Below, piece after piece: positions 24,465 through 31,033 of a stretch of 39,954 nucleotides of DNA; the stretch's first letter is position 1; the number at the start of each line of letters is the position of its first letter. The stretch comes from Desulfuromonadales bacterium (GTDB taxonomy: Bacteria > Desulfobacterota > Desulfuromonadia > Desulfuromonadales > JACZKF01). The stretch is from assembly GCA_029289095.1 (NCBI GenBank), contig JARFUG010000029.1, positions 1-39,954 of the forward strand, written 5' to 3'. The translations under genes were made by a program, and so were the position numbers. Under the pieces are notes generated by a model. It saw only the letters and a list, made by a program, of their open reading frames with translations. It ran no database searches and was not told the DNA's origin.

Positions 24465-25064
24465 TCACTGCAGCGCCCGCAGATTTCGGAGCTGGATCTC
24501 TGCGGTCTCGATCCCCCTCTTCGCCCCGTCATGAGCGTCGTGAAAGACGAGAATCTTCTTCCAGGTATCGATGGCCGCCGGAAGATTTCCGCCCCGGTAA
24601 TCGGCCAGCCCCCTCGACATGAGGCGCTCGGCACAGATCTCCAGGCGTTCGAGAAGATCGTGACGGGCGATCCCGATCATCGCCGCCGTCTTGCGTTCGC
24701 TCGGATAATGCGTCAGAAGAGCGCGCAGCACCCGACCGCATCGATCGTATTCCCCCGCTTCGAAGAGCTTCTCTCCCGCGGCGGCGAGTCCTCGAAGCGC
24801 CTGGATGTACTCCTCCTCGAATGCCTCTTCTAAACCTCTGCGGCGCCGCTCCTGCGCGATCACCTCGAGTGCCGCCTCGCTCCGGCCTGCGCGCAGATGA
24901 GCGGCAATCTGCGACGCGGCCTCTTCGCGCGCAGGAACCGCTGTCTTCGCCGTGGGAGTAGTCGAAACTGGAGGTGGGGGCGGCGGGGCCAGGGTGGGGG
25001 GGGCGGGAGCGCAGGCGGCCAGGACCAAGGTCGCCAGAAGGGCCGAAAGGATGTTCTTTTTCAT
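24465..25064 (-). CDS. Lipoprotein with TPR-like helical repeats
   Basis: A 199-aa lipoprotein. The signal peptide ends in the lipobox LAAC (Cys18), then comes a Pro/Thr-rich linker (PPTLAPPPPPPVSTTPT). The remaining ~150 residues are all-helical with TPR-like spacing (AAHLRAGRSEAALEVIAQE, LFEAGEYDRCGRVLRALLTHYP, GLADYRGGNLPAAIDTWKKIL). It probably sits in the periplasm anchored to a membrane and makes protein contacts; no enzyme motif is present. Its ATG overlaps the stop of the HD-GYP gene by 4 nt (ATGA), so the two are coupled. Such pairs often combine a periplasmic partner with a membrane-bound signalling enzyme, which would fit here. Confidence 0.82.
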   Translation of the reverse strand: MKKNILSALLATLVLAACAPAPPTLAPPPPPPVSTTPTAKTAVPAREEAASQIAAHLRAGRSEAALEVIAQERRRRGLEEAFEEEYIQALRGLAAAGEKLFEAGEYDRCGRVLRALLTHYPSERKTAAMIGIARHDLLERLEICAERLMSRGLADYRGGNLPAAIDTWKKILVFHDAHDGAKRGIETAEIQLRNLRALQ

Positions 25065-26443
25065 ACGGCGAGATCCCAGCTCAGGGTGAACTCTTCTTCC
25101 ACGTACCCGGGCAGGATCTCGAGAAATCGGTCGGTCAGCTCCGGCGCGAACTGAATCCCCCGATAGCGGCGGATCTCTCTCATCGCCTCCTCACAGCTTC
25201 GCCCGGCGCGGTACGGACGGCAACTGGTCAGCGCGTCGTAGGTATCGGCCAGCGTGAGGATGGCGGCAGAAAGAGGGATATCGTCCCCTTTCAGCCCGGC
25301 AGGATACCCCTGCCCGTTGTACCACTCGTGATGATGCAGAACGGCGGGGATGTGGCGCTGCAGCTTCCCGGAAAGTTGCAGGATTTCTGCGCCGTGCGCG
25401 GGATGACGCCTGATTGCCTCGAGTTCCTGCGGGCTCAGTGGGCCGGCCTTTTTCAGGATGGCGTCGGGGACTCGTATCTTTCCGAGGTCGTGCAGAAAAC
25501 AGGAGAGGGCCAGACACTTGAGCTCGGCAGCGTCCATTCCGAGGCGCCGCCCGATCAGAACCGAAAGATTCGCCACCCGAGTCGAGTGCCCCAGCGTATA
25601 TTCGTCCCGGGCCTCGATAGAGGCCGCCAGAATGCGCACCATGGAGGTGTAGGACTCTTCCAGATCGCGCGCATGGCTCTGAAGGCTCTGCTTCTGTCCG
25701 GAGATGGTGCGGGCCATCTCGTTGAAGTCACGGGTCAGGCGGCCGAGTTCGTCGCCGGAGACGACCTCGATGACAGGCTCCTCCCCCGCCTTGAGGCGGG
25801 CCACGCCGGAGGCCAGACGCTTGACCGGCACGGTGATCAGAGCCGAAAGGAGCCATGTGGCCGCCACCCCCAGGGCGATGACCGCCGCACCTACGGCGGC
25901 AATCGTCCGGCGAGCCTCTGTCCTGGAAACCTCGAGGTCGGCCGCGTCGAGCCCGAGATAGACATCGCCGACCTTTTTTCCCGCGAATTCCACTGGAGTG
26001 CGGAACTCGAAGAATCGGCCGCCGTCGCGCTCGACCTTCTGAACCTGATACTCCTCCGACCAGGCAACCACAGTGCCTCTGAGCTCTTCGAAGGGCCGGC
26101 CGACGGCCTCCAGCCGATTGTGAGCGAGGATTGTTCCTTGCGATCCGACAATGACGAGATACCCGATATCGGCCTGCGATTCCTCGATCTTGGCCGCCAG
26201 ATTGTCGAGAGCCAGACGATCGCCTGCCAGGATGCTGAAAGCTGCCGGCGTGGCGGCGCTCCGGGAAACGGAGAGACCCCGCTTGACCAGTTCCTGCAGC
26301 AGAAAATCGTCCATCACCCGGATAACCGGTATCGACAGACCGCACGTCAGAACCACGATCAGCACCAGAATGGCCAGCGCCAGCTTGCAGCCGATCCCGC
26401 GGAAAAAAGTCTGAACCGCCCCCCCGAACCTGAGCAGTTCCAT
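25061..26443 (-). CDS. Membrane-bound HAMP/HD-GYP phosphodiesterase
   Basis: A 460-aa inner-membrane signalling enzyme. One transmembrane helix lies at ~20-42 (LALAILVLIVVLTCGLSIPVI), then a periplasmic sensor of ~130 residues, a second helix at ~180-203, and a HAMP domain at ~204-255. The HD-GYP domain (~262-455) has GHSTRV (His286), the HD pair 318-319 in FLHDLGKI, HPAHG (350), LHHHEWYNGQGYPAGL with GYP at 379-381, and TLADTYDALTS (Asp400). All catalytic metal ligands are present, so it should hydrolyse c-di-GMP. The ATG follows AAGGAGG. It is coupled to the lipoprotein, and both lie upstream, in the same direction, of the riboswitch-controlled EAL gene. Confidence 0.92.
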   Translation of the reverse strand: MELLRFGGAVQTFFRGIGCKLALAILVLIVVLTCGLSIPVIRVMDDFLLQELVKRGLSVSRSAATPAAFSILAGDRLALDNLAAKIEESQADIGYLVIVGSQGTILAHNRLEAVGRPFEELRGTVVAWSEEYQVQKVERDGGRFFEFRTPVEFAGKKVGDVYLGLDAADLEVSRTEARRTIAAVGAAVIALGVAATWLLSALITVPVKRLASGVARLKAGEEPVIEVVSGDELGRLTRDFNEMARTISGQKQSLQSHARDLEESYTSMVRILAASIEARDEYTLGHSTRVANLSVLIGRRLGMDAAELKCLALSCFLHDLGKIRVPDAILKKAGPLSPQELEAIRRHPAHGAEILQLSGKLQRHIPAVLHHHEWYNGQGYPAGLKGDDIPLSAAILTLADTYDALTSCRPYRAGRSCEEAMREIRRYRGIQFAPELTDRFLEILPGYVEEEFTLSWDLAV

Positions 26444-26474
26444 GCATCCTCCTTGAAGCGCCCCCTGATTAAAT

Positions 26475-26503
26475 CTTTTAACTTATTAAAATTTAATATT
26501 CAA
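26475..26503 (-). promoter_or_regulatory. Probable promoter of the HD-GYP/lipoprotein pair
   Basis: In a conspicuously A/T-rich stretch, TTGAAT (26503-26498) and TAAAAG (26480-26475) are 17 nt apart on the minus strand, about 30 nt before the ATG at 26443. Confidence 0.45.
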
Positions 26504-26925
26504 GAAAAAAAAGCGCCTCCATTTCTTTGTCAGGTCCGGACGCTTCGATGCAGCGCACAGGAGAGTCCGGCACACGCCGAGAAGATCCGCAGCCTGCGAT
26601 TACTTCAAAAAAGGGGGAGACGCCCTGAAAAGGGCTGAACACATTGGGATTTCCGATGGATCGACTGGAAAGGAGAGAAGCTTCCGCGATCTCGCGTCGG
26701 GCCTGGAGCGTGTCCATGACGAAGGGCGGGAGGTGGCCGAACGCGAAGACTTCGCTGGCGAGAGGACGGCGATCGAAAAAGAAATGAGGCAGAGGTCGAC
26801 CAGGGGTGAAGGAATTTCAAAGACGGATCGACCGCTGGTCGTCAGGCGGATGACTGGGCATTGGTCTTTAATCCGGATTCCCCGCTCGCGCCCGGCGATG
26901 CCGTTCGGGCGCGAGCGGCTCTGTT
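26504..26925. other. Intergenic region with a strong hairpin, no assigned gene
   Basis: About 420 bp. A perfect 13-bp stem (26882-26894 with 26906-26918, 11-nt loop) lies next to the stop of the minus-strand sulfite-reductase-like gene and may end that operon, though there is no T-run on the proper side. The stretch 26630-26860 has a plus-strand frame with acidic, helix-like text (for example EREDFAGERTAIEKEM) but no ribosome-binding site or usable start, so it may be a gene remnant. Nothing else was seen. Confidence 0.4.
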
Positions 26926-27885
26926 CTATCTCTTCGCCCACTTACCCACCTGGATATTGACAACCTGCGGCGGGATCGTTTCGGCAGGGACGTACTCCGC
27001 GAACTTCACCCGCAGGTGCTCGAGGAGCGAACCCTCCCCTTCGCGCAGGATGACGTCTGCGATGCGGATCCTTCCGAGCCCTTTCGCCTTTTCGCCATAC
27101 CAGGCGAGGACCTCCTGGAGAAATTCCACGACCTTTTCGGCCGGCAGGAACAGAGCGAACATCGTCCCGAGAGTCGGCTTATGCCCCCCCTTCCCGCCGA
27201 TACGCACAAGGTATCCGCTCTTGCCCGCCGTCCACGCCTCGGTGGGACAGACCTTGATGCAGTCGCCGCAGTAGATGCAGTTCTCGGAGAAAAAGACCGG
27301 CTTGTTCCCCGCCCCCATTTCGATGGCCGCATGGCCGCACGCCTTGGCGCAGAGCCCGCAACTGATGCACCCGCCGAGATCGAGCGCAGGATAAACGACC
27401 CCCTGGAATCCAACGTCGTTCATGTTCGACTTGAAACAGTCGATGGGGCATCCCGAGAAGCTTATCTTGAACTTGTGATGTCCCGTCGGAGTGCTGAAGA
27501 GCTTCTCGTCGACCTCCAGGGCCGAGGCCTGCGCGTCCATCAGGCCGTTGGGGTTGTACTCACACCCGCCGCAGGCCGTCGGCACGCGCACCCTCGCCCC
27601 GCATGAGGCGACCTTCTGCCCAGCCTCGGCCAGCTCGGAGACGATGCCGTCGAAATCGTTGATGTGGACGTGGACCATCTCGACCGACTGGCGCACGGAG
27701 AGATGGATATTCTCGATGCCGTACTTTTGCGCGACTTCGGCAATCTTCTTCATCCGGGCGGCGGGGAGGCGTCCGCCGGGGACGCGCAGGCGCACGGTGA
27801 AGAGGTCCTTCTGCCGCTCCTTGATGAAGCCGCCCGACTTGAGGTTTTCCAGATCGATAGCCGTTTTTGCATTCTTTTCCGTCAC
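26926..27885 (-). CDS. Siroheme/4Fe-4S sulfite-reductase-like protein with ferredoxin domain (copy 2)
   Basis: A 319-aa protein related to small sulfite/nitrite reductases. The N-terminal ferredoxin-like half (DLFTVRLRVPGGRL, HLSVRQSVEMVHV) is followed by a cluster region with Cys105/Cys108 (ACGGCEYNPNG) and Cys146/Cys150 (GCPIDC). Two inserted 4Fe-4S motifs follow: CISCGLCAKAC and CIYCGDCIKVCP. Expected role: six-electron reduction of sulfite to sulfide in the cytoplasm. It aligns without gaps to the second copy at 28331 over ~220 residues. The start is GTG at 27885 with AGGAG upstream; this matches the paralogue's N-terminus, whereas the ATG at 27933 would add unrelated residues. It is last in the hcy/sir operon. 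A non-sulfite substrate cannot be excluded. Confidence 0.83.
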   Translation of the reverse strand: MTEKNAKTAIDLENLKSGGFIKERQKDLFTVRLRVPGGRLPAARMKKIAEVAQKYGIENIHLSVRQSVEMVHVHINDFDGIVSELAEAGQKVASCGARVRVPTACGGCEYNPNGLMDAQASALEVDEKLFSTPTGHHKFKISFSGCPIDCFKSNMNDVGFQGVVYPALDLGGCISCGLCAKACGHAAIEMGAGNKPVFFSENCIYCGDCIKVCPTEAWTAGKSGYLVRIGGKGGHKPTLGTMFALFLPAEKVVEFLQEVLAWYGEKAKGLGRIRIADVILREGEGSLLEHLRVKFAEYVPAETIPPQVVNIQVGKWAKR

Positions 27886-27980
27886 GTGCGTCTCCTGATG
27901 TTTGGCGGGTGGATGTCGAACCATTTTGGTCATATTTGAAGACGAAAAAAATCAGGCGAGGAAAGAGGCGCTTTTTTTCG

Positions 27981-28205
27981 CTACTCCTCCCCCTTCTCCA
28001 GCGTCAGGCGGTAATACCCCTCCTCCTCCTTGAGCCCGAGGAGCTTGTGCCCTTCGGCCTTGAGGGAGCGGGGGACGTTCTTGACCGGTTCACCGTCGTC
28101 GAGGAGGAACTCGACCGTTTCACCGACATCGATCATTTCCAGGGCCAGCTTGGCCTTGACGAAGTTGGTCGGGCAGCTTACGCCGCGCAGATCTACGATG
28201 GCCAT
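27981..28205 (-). CDS. TusA-family sulfur-carrier protein
   Basis: A 74-aa TusA/SirA-fold protein. The characteristic first strand and loop read MAIVDLRGVSCPTNFVKAKLAL; Cys11 is the sulfur-carrying (persulfide) residue. The usual CPxP is CPTN here, as in several TusA-like proteins linked to sulfur metabolism rather than tRNA thiolation. The remainder (GETVEFLLDDGEPVKNVPRSLKAEGHKLL) fits the family. It lies between the two sulfite-reductase-like genes, so delivery of sulfur or sulfite-derived sulfur to the carrier-protein system is a reasonable guess. The ATG at 28205 is used since the family starts there; a GTG at 28250 is in frame but extends into a repeat region. Confidence 0.85.
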   Translation of the reverse strand: MAIVDLRGVSCPTNFVKAKLALEMIDVGETVEFLLDDGEPVKNVPRSLKAEGHKLLGLKEEEGYYRLTLEKGEE

Positions 28206-28248
28206 GGGATTCTCGCTTTCTTTCAAACGAACTGGAATTTCTATTCTC

Positions 28249-28320
28249 ACCGCGGAGGTCGCGGAGCACGCGGAGAAAACTTAATAAGGGCTCCTCCGCG
28301 ATCTCCGCGACCTCCGCGGT
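28249..28320. repeat. Palindromic intergenic repeat (ACCGCGGAGGTCGCGGAG family)
   Basis: 18-bp perfect inverted arms (28249-28266 and 28303-28320) enclose further half-matching CGCGGAG/CTCCGCG units, so the whole 72 nt can fold as one long hairpin. It sits between the tusA-like gene and the first sulfite-reductase-like gene. It looks like a dispersed GC-rich element found in many genomes; copy number must be checked. Confidence 0.85.
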
Positions 28321-28330
28321 AAATTGCCTT

Positions 28331-29278
28331 TCAACTTCCGATCTGCGTATCGATAACCTGCGGCGGGATCGTCTCCTTCACCACGTAATCGGGGAATTTC
28401 CCCCGCAGCCGCTCGAGGAGCGATTCTGCGCCGACCCTGTGGATCACGTCGCCGATGCGGATGCGCCCCATCCCCTCGGCCTTCTCCTTGTACCACTCGA
28501 GGACTTCGGCAATGAAGGGGATGACCCGGTCCTCCGGGAGAAAGACGGCGAAAAGAGTGCCGACCAGGGGGCGCCGCCCCCACTTGCCGCCGATACGCAC
28601 GGTGTACCCTCTTTTTTCTTCCTTCCAGGCCTCGCTCGGGCAGACCTTGATGCAGTCGCCGCAGAAGATGCACTTCTCCGGGATGAAGACGAGACCGCCG
28701 TTCTCGTCCTGCACGATGGCGTCCTCGGTGCACGACTTGACGCAGAGGCCGCAGAAGAGGCATTCGTCATGGTTCAGCTCGGGCCAGACCGCGCCCTGGA
28801 AGCCGACGTCGTTGGTCGCCGACTTGGGGCAGTCGAAGGGGCAGCCGGCGAAGCCGACCTTGAACTTGTGGTGGTGGGTCTCGGCGCCGAAGAGGGCGGC
28901 ATCGACCTCCAGGGCCGACTTCTGGGTGTCGATGAGCCCCTGGGGGTTGTACTCGCACCCGCCGCATGCTGTCGGCACGCGCATCCGGGCGCCGCAGGAG
29001 GCGACTTTCTGCTCCCCCTCGCCCAGCGCCGAAACGACCGCGTCGAAGTCCTTGAAGTTGATATGGACGAGCTCGATCGACTGGCGCACCGACAGATGGA
29101 CGAACTCGCCGCCGAACTCTTCGGCCACCTCGGCGATCTTCTTCAGGCGCGAGACGGGAAGGCGCCCTCCCGGCACCCGCAGGCGCACGGTGAACAGATC
29201 CTTGCCGCGCTCCTTGATGAAACCGCCAGCCTTCAGATTCTTCAGCTCGATGGCCGTTTTGGGGGCCTCTTTGGACAT
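28331..29278 (-). CDS. Siroheme/4Fe-4S sulfite-reductase-like protein with ferredoxin domain (copy 1)
   Basis: A 315-aa paralogue of the gene at 26926 with identical motif spacing: Cys105/Cys108 (ACGGCEYNPQG), Cys146/Cys150 (GCPFDC), then CLFCGLCVKSC and CIFCGDCIKVCP. The C-terminal ~90 residues (LFAVFLPEDRVIPFIAEVLEWY, ETIPPQVID) are shared too. In siroheme reductases the first cluster pair is normally Cys-x5-Cys; here it is Cys-x2-Cys, which both copies share, so this is a separate subfamily. Sulfide made here could be the sulfur donor for the HcyS thiocarboxylate. The ATG has AGGAG 7 nt upstream. Placed between the JAMM protease and TusA genes. Confidence 0.83.
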   Translation of the reverse strand: MSKEAPKTAIELKNLKAGGFIKERGKDLFTVRLRVPGGRLPVSRLKKIAEVAEEFGGEFVHLSVRQSIELVHINFKDFDAVVSALGEGEQKVASCGARMRVPTACGGCEYNPQGLIDTQKSALEVDAALFGAETHHHKFKVGFAGCPFDCPKSATNDVGFQGAVWPELNHDECLFCGLCVKSCTEDAIVQDENGGLVFIPEKCIFCGDCIKVCPSEAWKEEKRGYTVRIGGKWGRRPLVGTLFAVFLPEDRVIPFIAEVLEWYKEKAEGMGRIRIGDVIHRVGAESLLERLRGKFPDYVVKETIPPQVIDTQIGS

Positions 29279-29314
29279 TGGGAACTCCTGTAAAGCTGTA
29301 AAGCTGTATCCGGA

Positions 29315-29387
29315 AGCCAGAATCCAGGAGCCAGGAGAAGTTCAAAAGCTTTTCAAAAGCTTCTATTCTGGCTCCTGGATTCTGGCT
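29315..29387. repeat. Palindromic intergenic repeat (CCAGGAGCCAG family)
   Basis: 20-bp perfect inverted arms at 29315-29334 and 29368-29387, with an inner GAAG/CTTC pairing around a direct repeat of TTCAAAAGC. It fills the gap between the sir-like gene and the JAMM gene. A 14-nt piece of the same family (GCAGGAGCCAGGAG) recurs at 33991-34004. Confidence 0.88.
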
Positions 29388-29399
29388 CCTGGCTCCTGC

Positions 29400-29798
29400 C
29401 TAAACGATTTCCACTTCCTCCTGCGTCACCACCCCGCCGCTGATCTTGAACGACTTCAGAACCGGGCGCTCGGCGTCCATGACGGAGATGATGACGTGGG
29501 AAATCCCCGGCGTGAGCGCCAGGCGGATGTCCTCCTGCGAGGGGCGCGCCGGCGTCTCGGGGTGTGAATGATAGACGGCGCTCATCTCCAGCCCGGCGGC
29601 GCGAAGCTCCTTGACGACCGCGAACTGCTCGCGAGGCTCCATGGTGAAGTGTTCGTTGCTCGCATCGGTGTTGGTCATCCGAAAGGCCTTCTCGATCGTC
29701 CCTTCGCGGCCGCCGAGAATGCCGCAGACCTCCAGAGGGATTCCTTCGAGGGCGTGCGCGATCAGGTCGTCGTGGATCTTCTTGGGAATTCTAAGCAT
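29400..29798 (-). CDS. hcyD: JAMM/MPN+ metalloprotease (HcyD-like)
   Basis: A 132-aa JAMM-domain peptidase. Glu23 (LEVCGILGG) and the zinc motif His77-x-His79-x7-Ser87-x2-Asp90 (HSHPETPARPSQED) are all present, so it should be catalytic. In Wolinella succinogenes HcyD removes the residue after the GG of the sulfur carrier HcyS and later frees homocysteine from the carrier; in the QbsD and Mec+ systems JAMM enzymes do similar jobs. Here it sits with a carrier ending GGGR, an E1-like enzyme and an O-acetylhomoserine sulfhydrylase, the same set. The ATG at 29798 follows AGAGGT; the in-frame extension to 29840 enters a repeat. Confidence 0.9.
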   Translation of the reverse strand: MLRIPKKIHDDLIAHALEGIPLEVCGILGGREGTIEKAFRMTNTDASNEHFTMEPREQFAVVKELRAAGLEMSAVYHSHPETPARPSQEDIRLALTPGISHVIISVMDAERPVLKSFKISGGVVTQEEVEIV

Positions 29799-29813
29799 GT
29801 TTGGACCTCTTTG

Positions 29814-29887
29814 AAATCCCCCTCGATCCCCCTTTGTCAAAGGGGGAAGATTTACCCCCCTTTAGCAAAGGGGGGTAGAGGGGATTT
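29814..29887. repeat. Palindromic intergenic repeat (AAATCCCCCTCGATCCCCC family)
   Basis: A 74-nt element beginning AAATCCCC and ending GGGGATTT, with two internal hairpins (CCCCCTTTG...CAAAGGGGG and CCCCCCTTTAGCAAAGGGGGG). It lies between the E1-like gene and the JAMM gene. The type is widespread in bacterial intergenic DNA. Confidence 0.85.
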
Positions 29888-29893
29888 GGGCTC

Positions 29894-30712
29894 TCAGCCT
29901 TTCGCCGCCTCCAGATCGCACACCGTCATCGCATCGACTTCGTCGACAAGCTCGGTGATCGTCGGCGCCTCTCCGCAGATGGGGCATTTGGGATTGCGGT
30001 TGAGGGCGACCTCGCGAAAGCGCATGTCGAGGGCGTCGTAGGTCAGAAGGCGGTTGGAGAGGACCTTCCCCTTGCCGAGGAGGAACTTGATCGCCTCGGT
30101 GGCCTGGATCGTCCCGAGGACCCCGGGCAGAACGCCGATGACCCCCGCCTGCGAACAGGTGGGGATGGCGTCCTTGGGGGGCGGCTTGGGGAAGATGCAG
30201 CGGTAGCAGGCCGACTCCCCCGAGAGGACGGTGATCGTCTGGCCGAAGAAGCTGAGAATCCCGCCGTGGGAGTAGGGCTTGCCGGCCATCACGCAGGCGT
30301 CGTTGATGAGGAATTTGGCGGCGAAGTTGTCGGTGCCGTCGATGACGAAGTCGTACTCCTTCACCATCTCCAGGATGTTCGCGGCGCTCACCCACGTCTC
30401 GTAGGGGATCACCTTGACGTCGGGGTTGATCGCCTCCATCTTCTCCTTGGCCGAGAGGACCTTCGCCTTGCCGACGTCGGGTGTGAAGTGGATCACCTGG
30501 CGCTGCAGGTTGGAGAGGTCGACGCAGTCGGCGTCGGCGATGCCGATGGTGCCGACCCCGGCCGCCGCCAGGTACAGGGCGATGGGCGAACCGAGGCCGC
30601 CGGCCCCGATGATCAGGACCTTGCCGTCGAGAAGCTTCTTCTGCCCCTTCCCGCCGACCTCCTTGAGGATGATATGGCGCGAATAGCGCTCGATCTGCTC
30701 ATCGGTCAACAC
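29894..30712 (-). CDS. hcyF: E1-like adenylyltransferase, ThiF/MoeB family (HcyF-like)
   Basis: A 272-aa ThiF/MoeB/HesA-type protein. The nucleotide-binding loop GAGGLGS (36-42) follows strand LIIG, then DADCVDLSNLQRQ with the adenylation Arg, IDGTDNF, and the PTCSQAGVIGVLPG segment with the conserved Cys. Zinc pairs CYRC and CPIC are present; there is no rhodanese domain. It would adenylate the C-terminal Gly of the adjacent sulfur carrier with ATP so that sulfide or a persulfide can form the thiocarboxylate. It starts with GTG two nucleotides after the carrier's stop, with GGAGGG in the carrier's last codons, so the two are coupled. The neighbourhood (JAMM, MetY-like, sir-like) favours HcyF over a thiamin or molybdopterin role. 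Confidence 0.9.
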   Translation of the reverse strand: MLTDEQIERYSRHIILKEVGGKGQKKLLDGKVLIIGAGGLGSPIALYLAAAGVGTIGIADADCVDLSNLQRQVIHFTPDVGKAKVLSAKEKMEAINPDVKVIPYETWVSAANILEMVKEYDFVIDGTDNFAAKFLINDACVMAGKPYSHGGILSFFGQTITVLSGESACYRCIFPKPPPKDAIPTCSQAGVIGVLPGVLGTIQATEAIKFLLGKGKVLSNRLLTYDALDMRFREVALNRNPKCPICGEAPTITELVDEVDAMTVCDLEAAKG

Positions 30713-30714
30713 CG

Positions 30715-30927
30715 TCAGCGCCCTCCGCCCATGAAGTAGAGAAACTCCACCGCATCGCCGTCGCGCACGACGGTTGCGGGGAAGTTGTCGCGCTCCAGGA
30801 TCTCGCCGTTCAACTCGACGGTGACGTAATCGGGCTGCTCGACCTTGAGGACCGAGAGGAGCTCGGTCACGTTGAGTTCTACTTTTCCATCGATGGCGGC
30901 GGGCTTGCCGTTGACTGTCAGGGTCAT
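30715..30927 (-). CDS. hcyS: ThiS/MoaD-like sulfur carrier ending GGGR (HcyS-like)
   Basis: A 70-aa ubiquitin-fold sulfur carrier: MTLTVNGKPAAIDG, TELLSVLKV, VTVELNGEILERDNF, VVRDGDAVEFLYFMGGGR. ThiS proteins end at Gly-Gly; here a final Arg70 follows Gly67-68-69. In Wolinella HcyS carries an extra C-terminal Ala that HcyD removes before adenylation, and QbsE carries two extra residues, so this Arg tail predicts proteolytic activation by the JAMM protein two genes downstream. The product would carry sulfur as a thiocarboxylate for addition to O-acetylhomoserine by MetY. The ATG has AAGGAGAA upstream. It is preceded by a 70-bp repeat that separates it from metY. Confidence 0.9.
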   Translation of the reverse strand: MTLTVNGKPAAIDGKVELNVTELLSVLKVEQPDYVTVELNGEILERDNFPATVVRDGDAVEFLYFMGGGR

Positions 30928-30950
30928 GCTGTTCTCCTTCTGATACGATT

Positions 30951-31020
30951 TGTAGGGGCGATCCTCGTGATCGCCCTGGTCCTTGTGATCAGGTGGGCGA
31001 ACACAAGGTTCGCCCCTACA
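30951..31020. repeat. Palindromic intergenic repeat (TGTAGGGGCGA family)
   Basis: A 70-bp element with 11-bp perfect terminal inverted repeats (30951-30961, 31010-31020) and inner GGGCGA / TCGCCC pairings. It sits between metY-like and hcyS genes. Elements with this GTAGGGGCGAnCC...GGGCGAACACAAGGTTCGCCCCTACA design are common dispersed repeats in proteobacterial and other genomes. Confidence 0.88.
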
Positions 31021-31033
31021 GGATTGAGAAATT

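Noticed and set aside
30715-30927. ThiS of thiamin synthesis or MoaD of molybdopterin synthesis
   Set aside because: No thiG, thiC, thiH or moa gene is nearby, the C-terminus is GGGR rather than a free GG, and a JAMM protease plus MetY-like enzyme are in the operon.
28249-31020. CRISPR-like array from the clustered repeats
   Set aside because: The elements are different families, each palindromic, with no regular repeat-spacer pattern and no cas genes.
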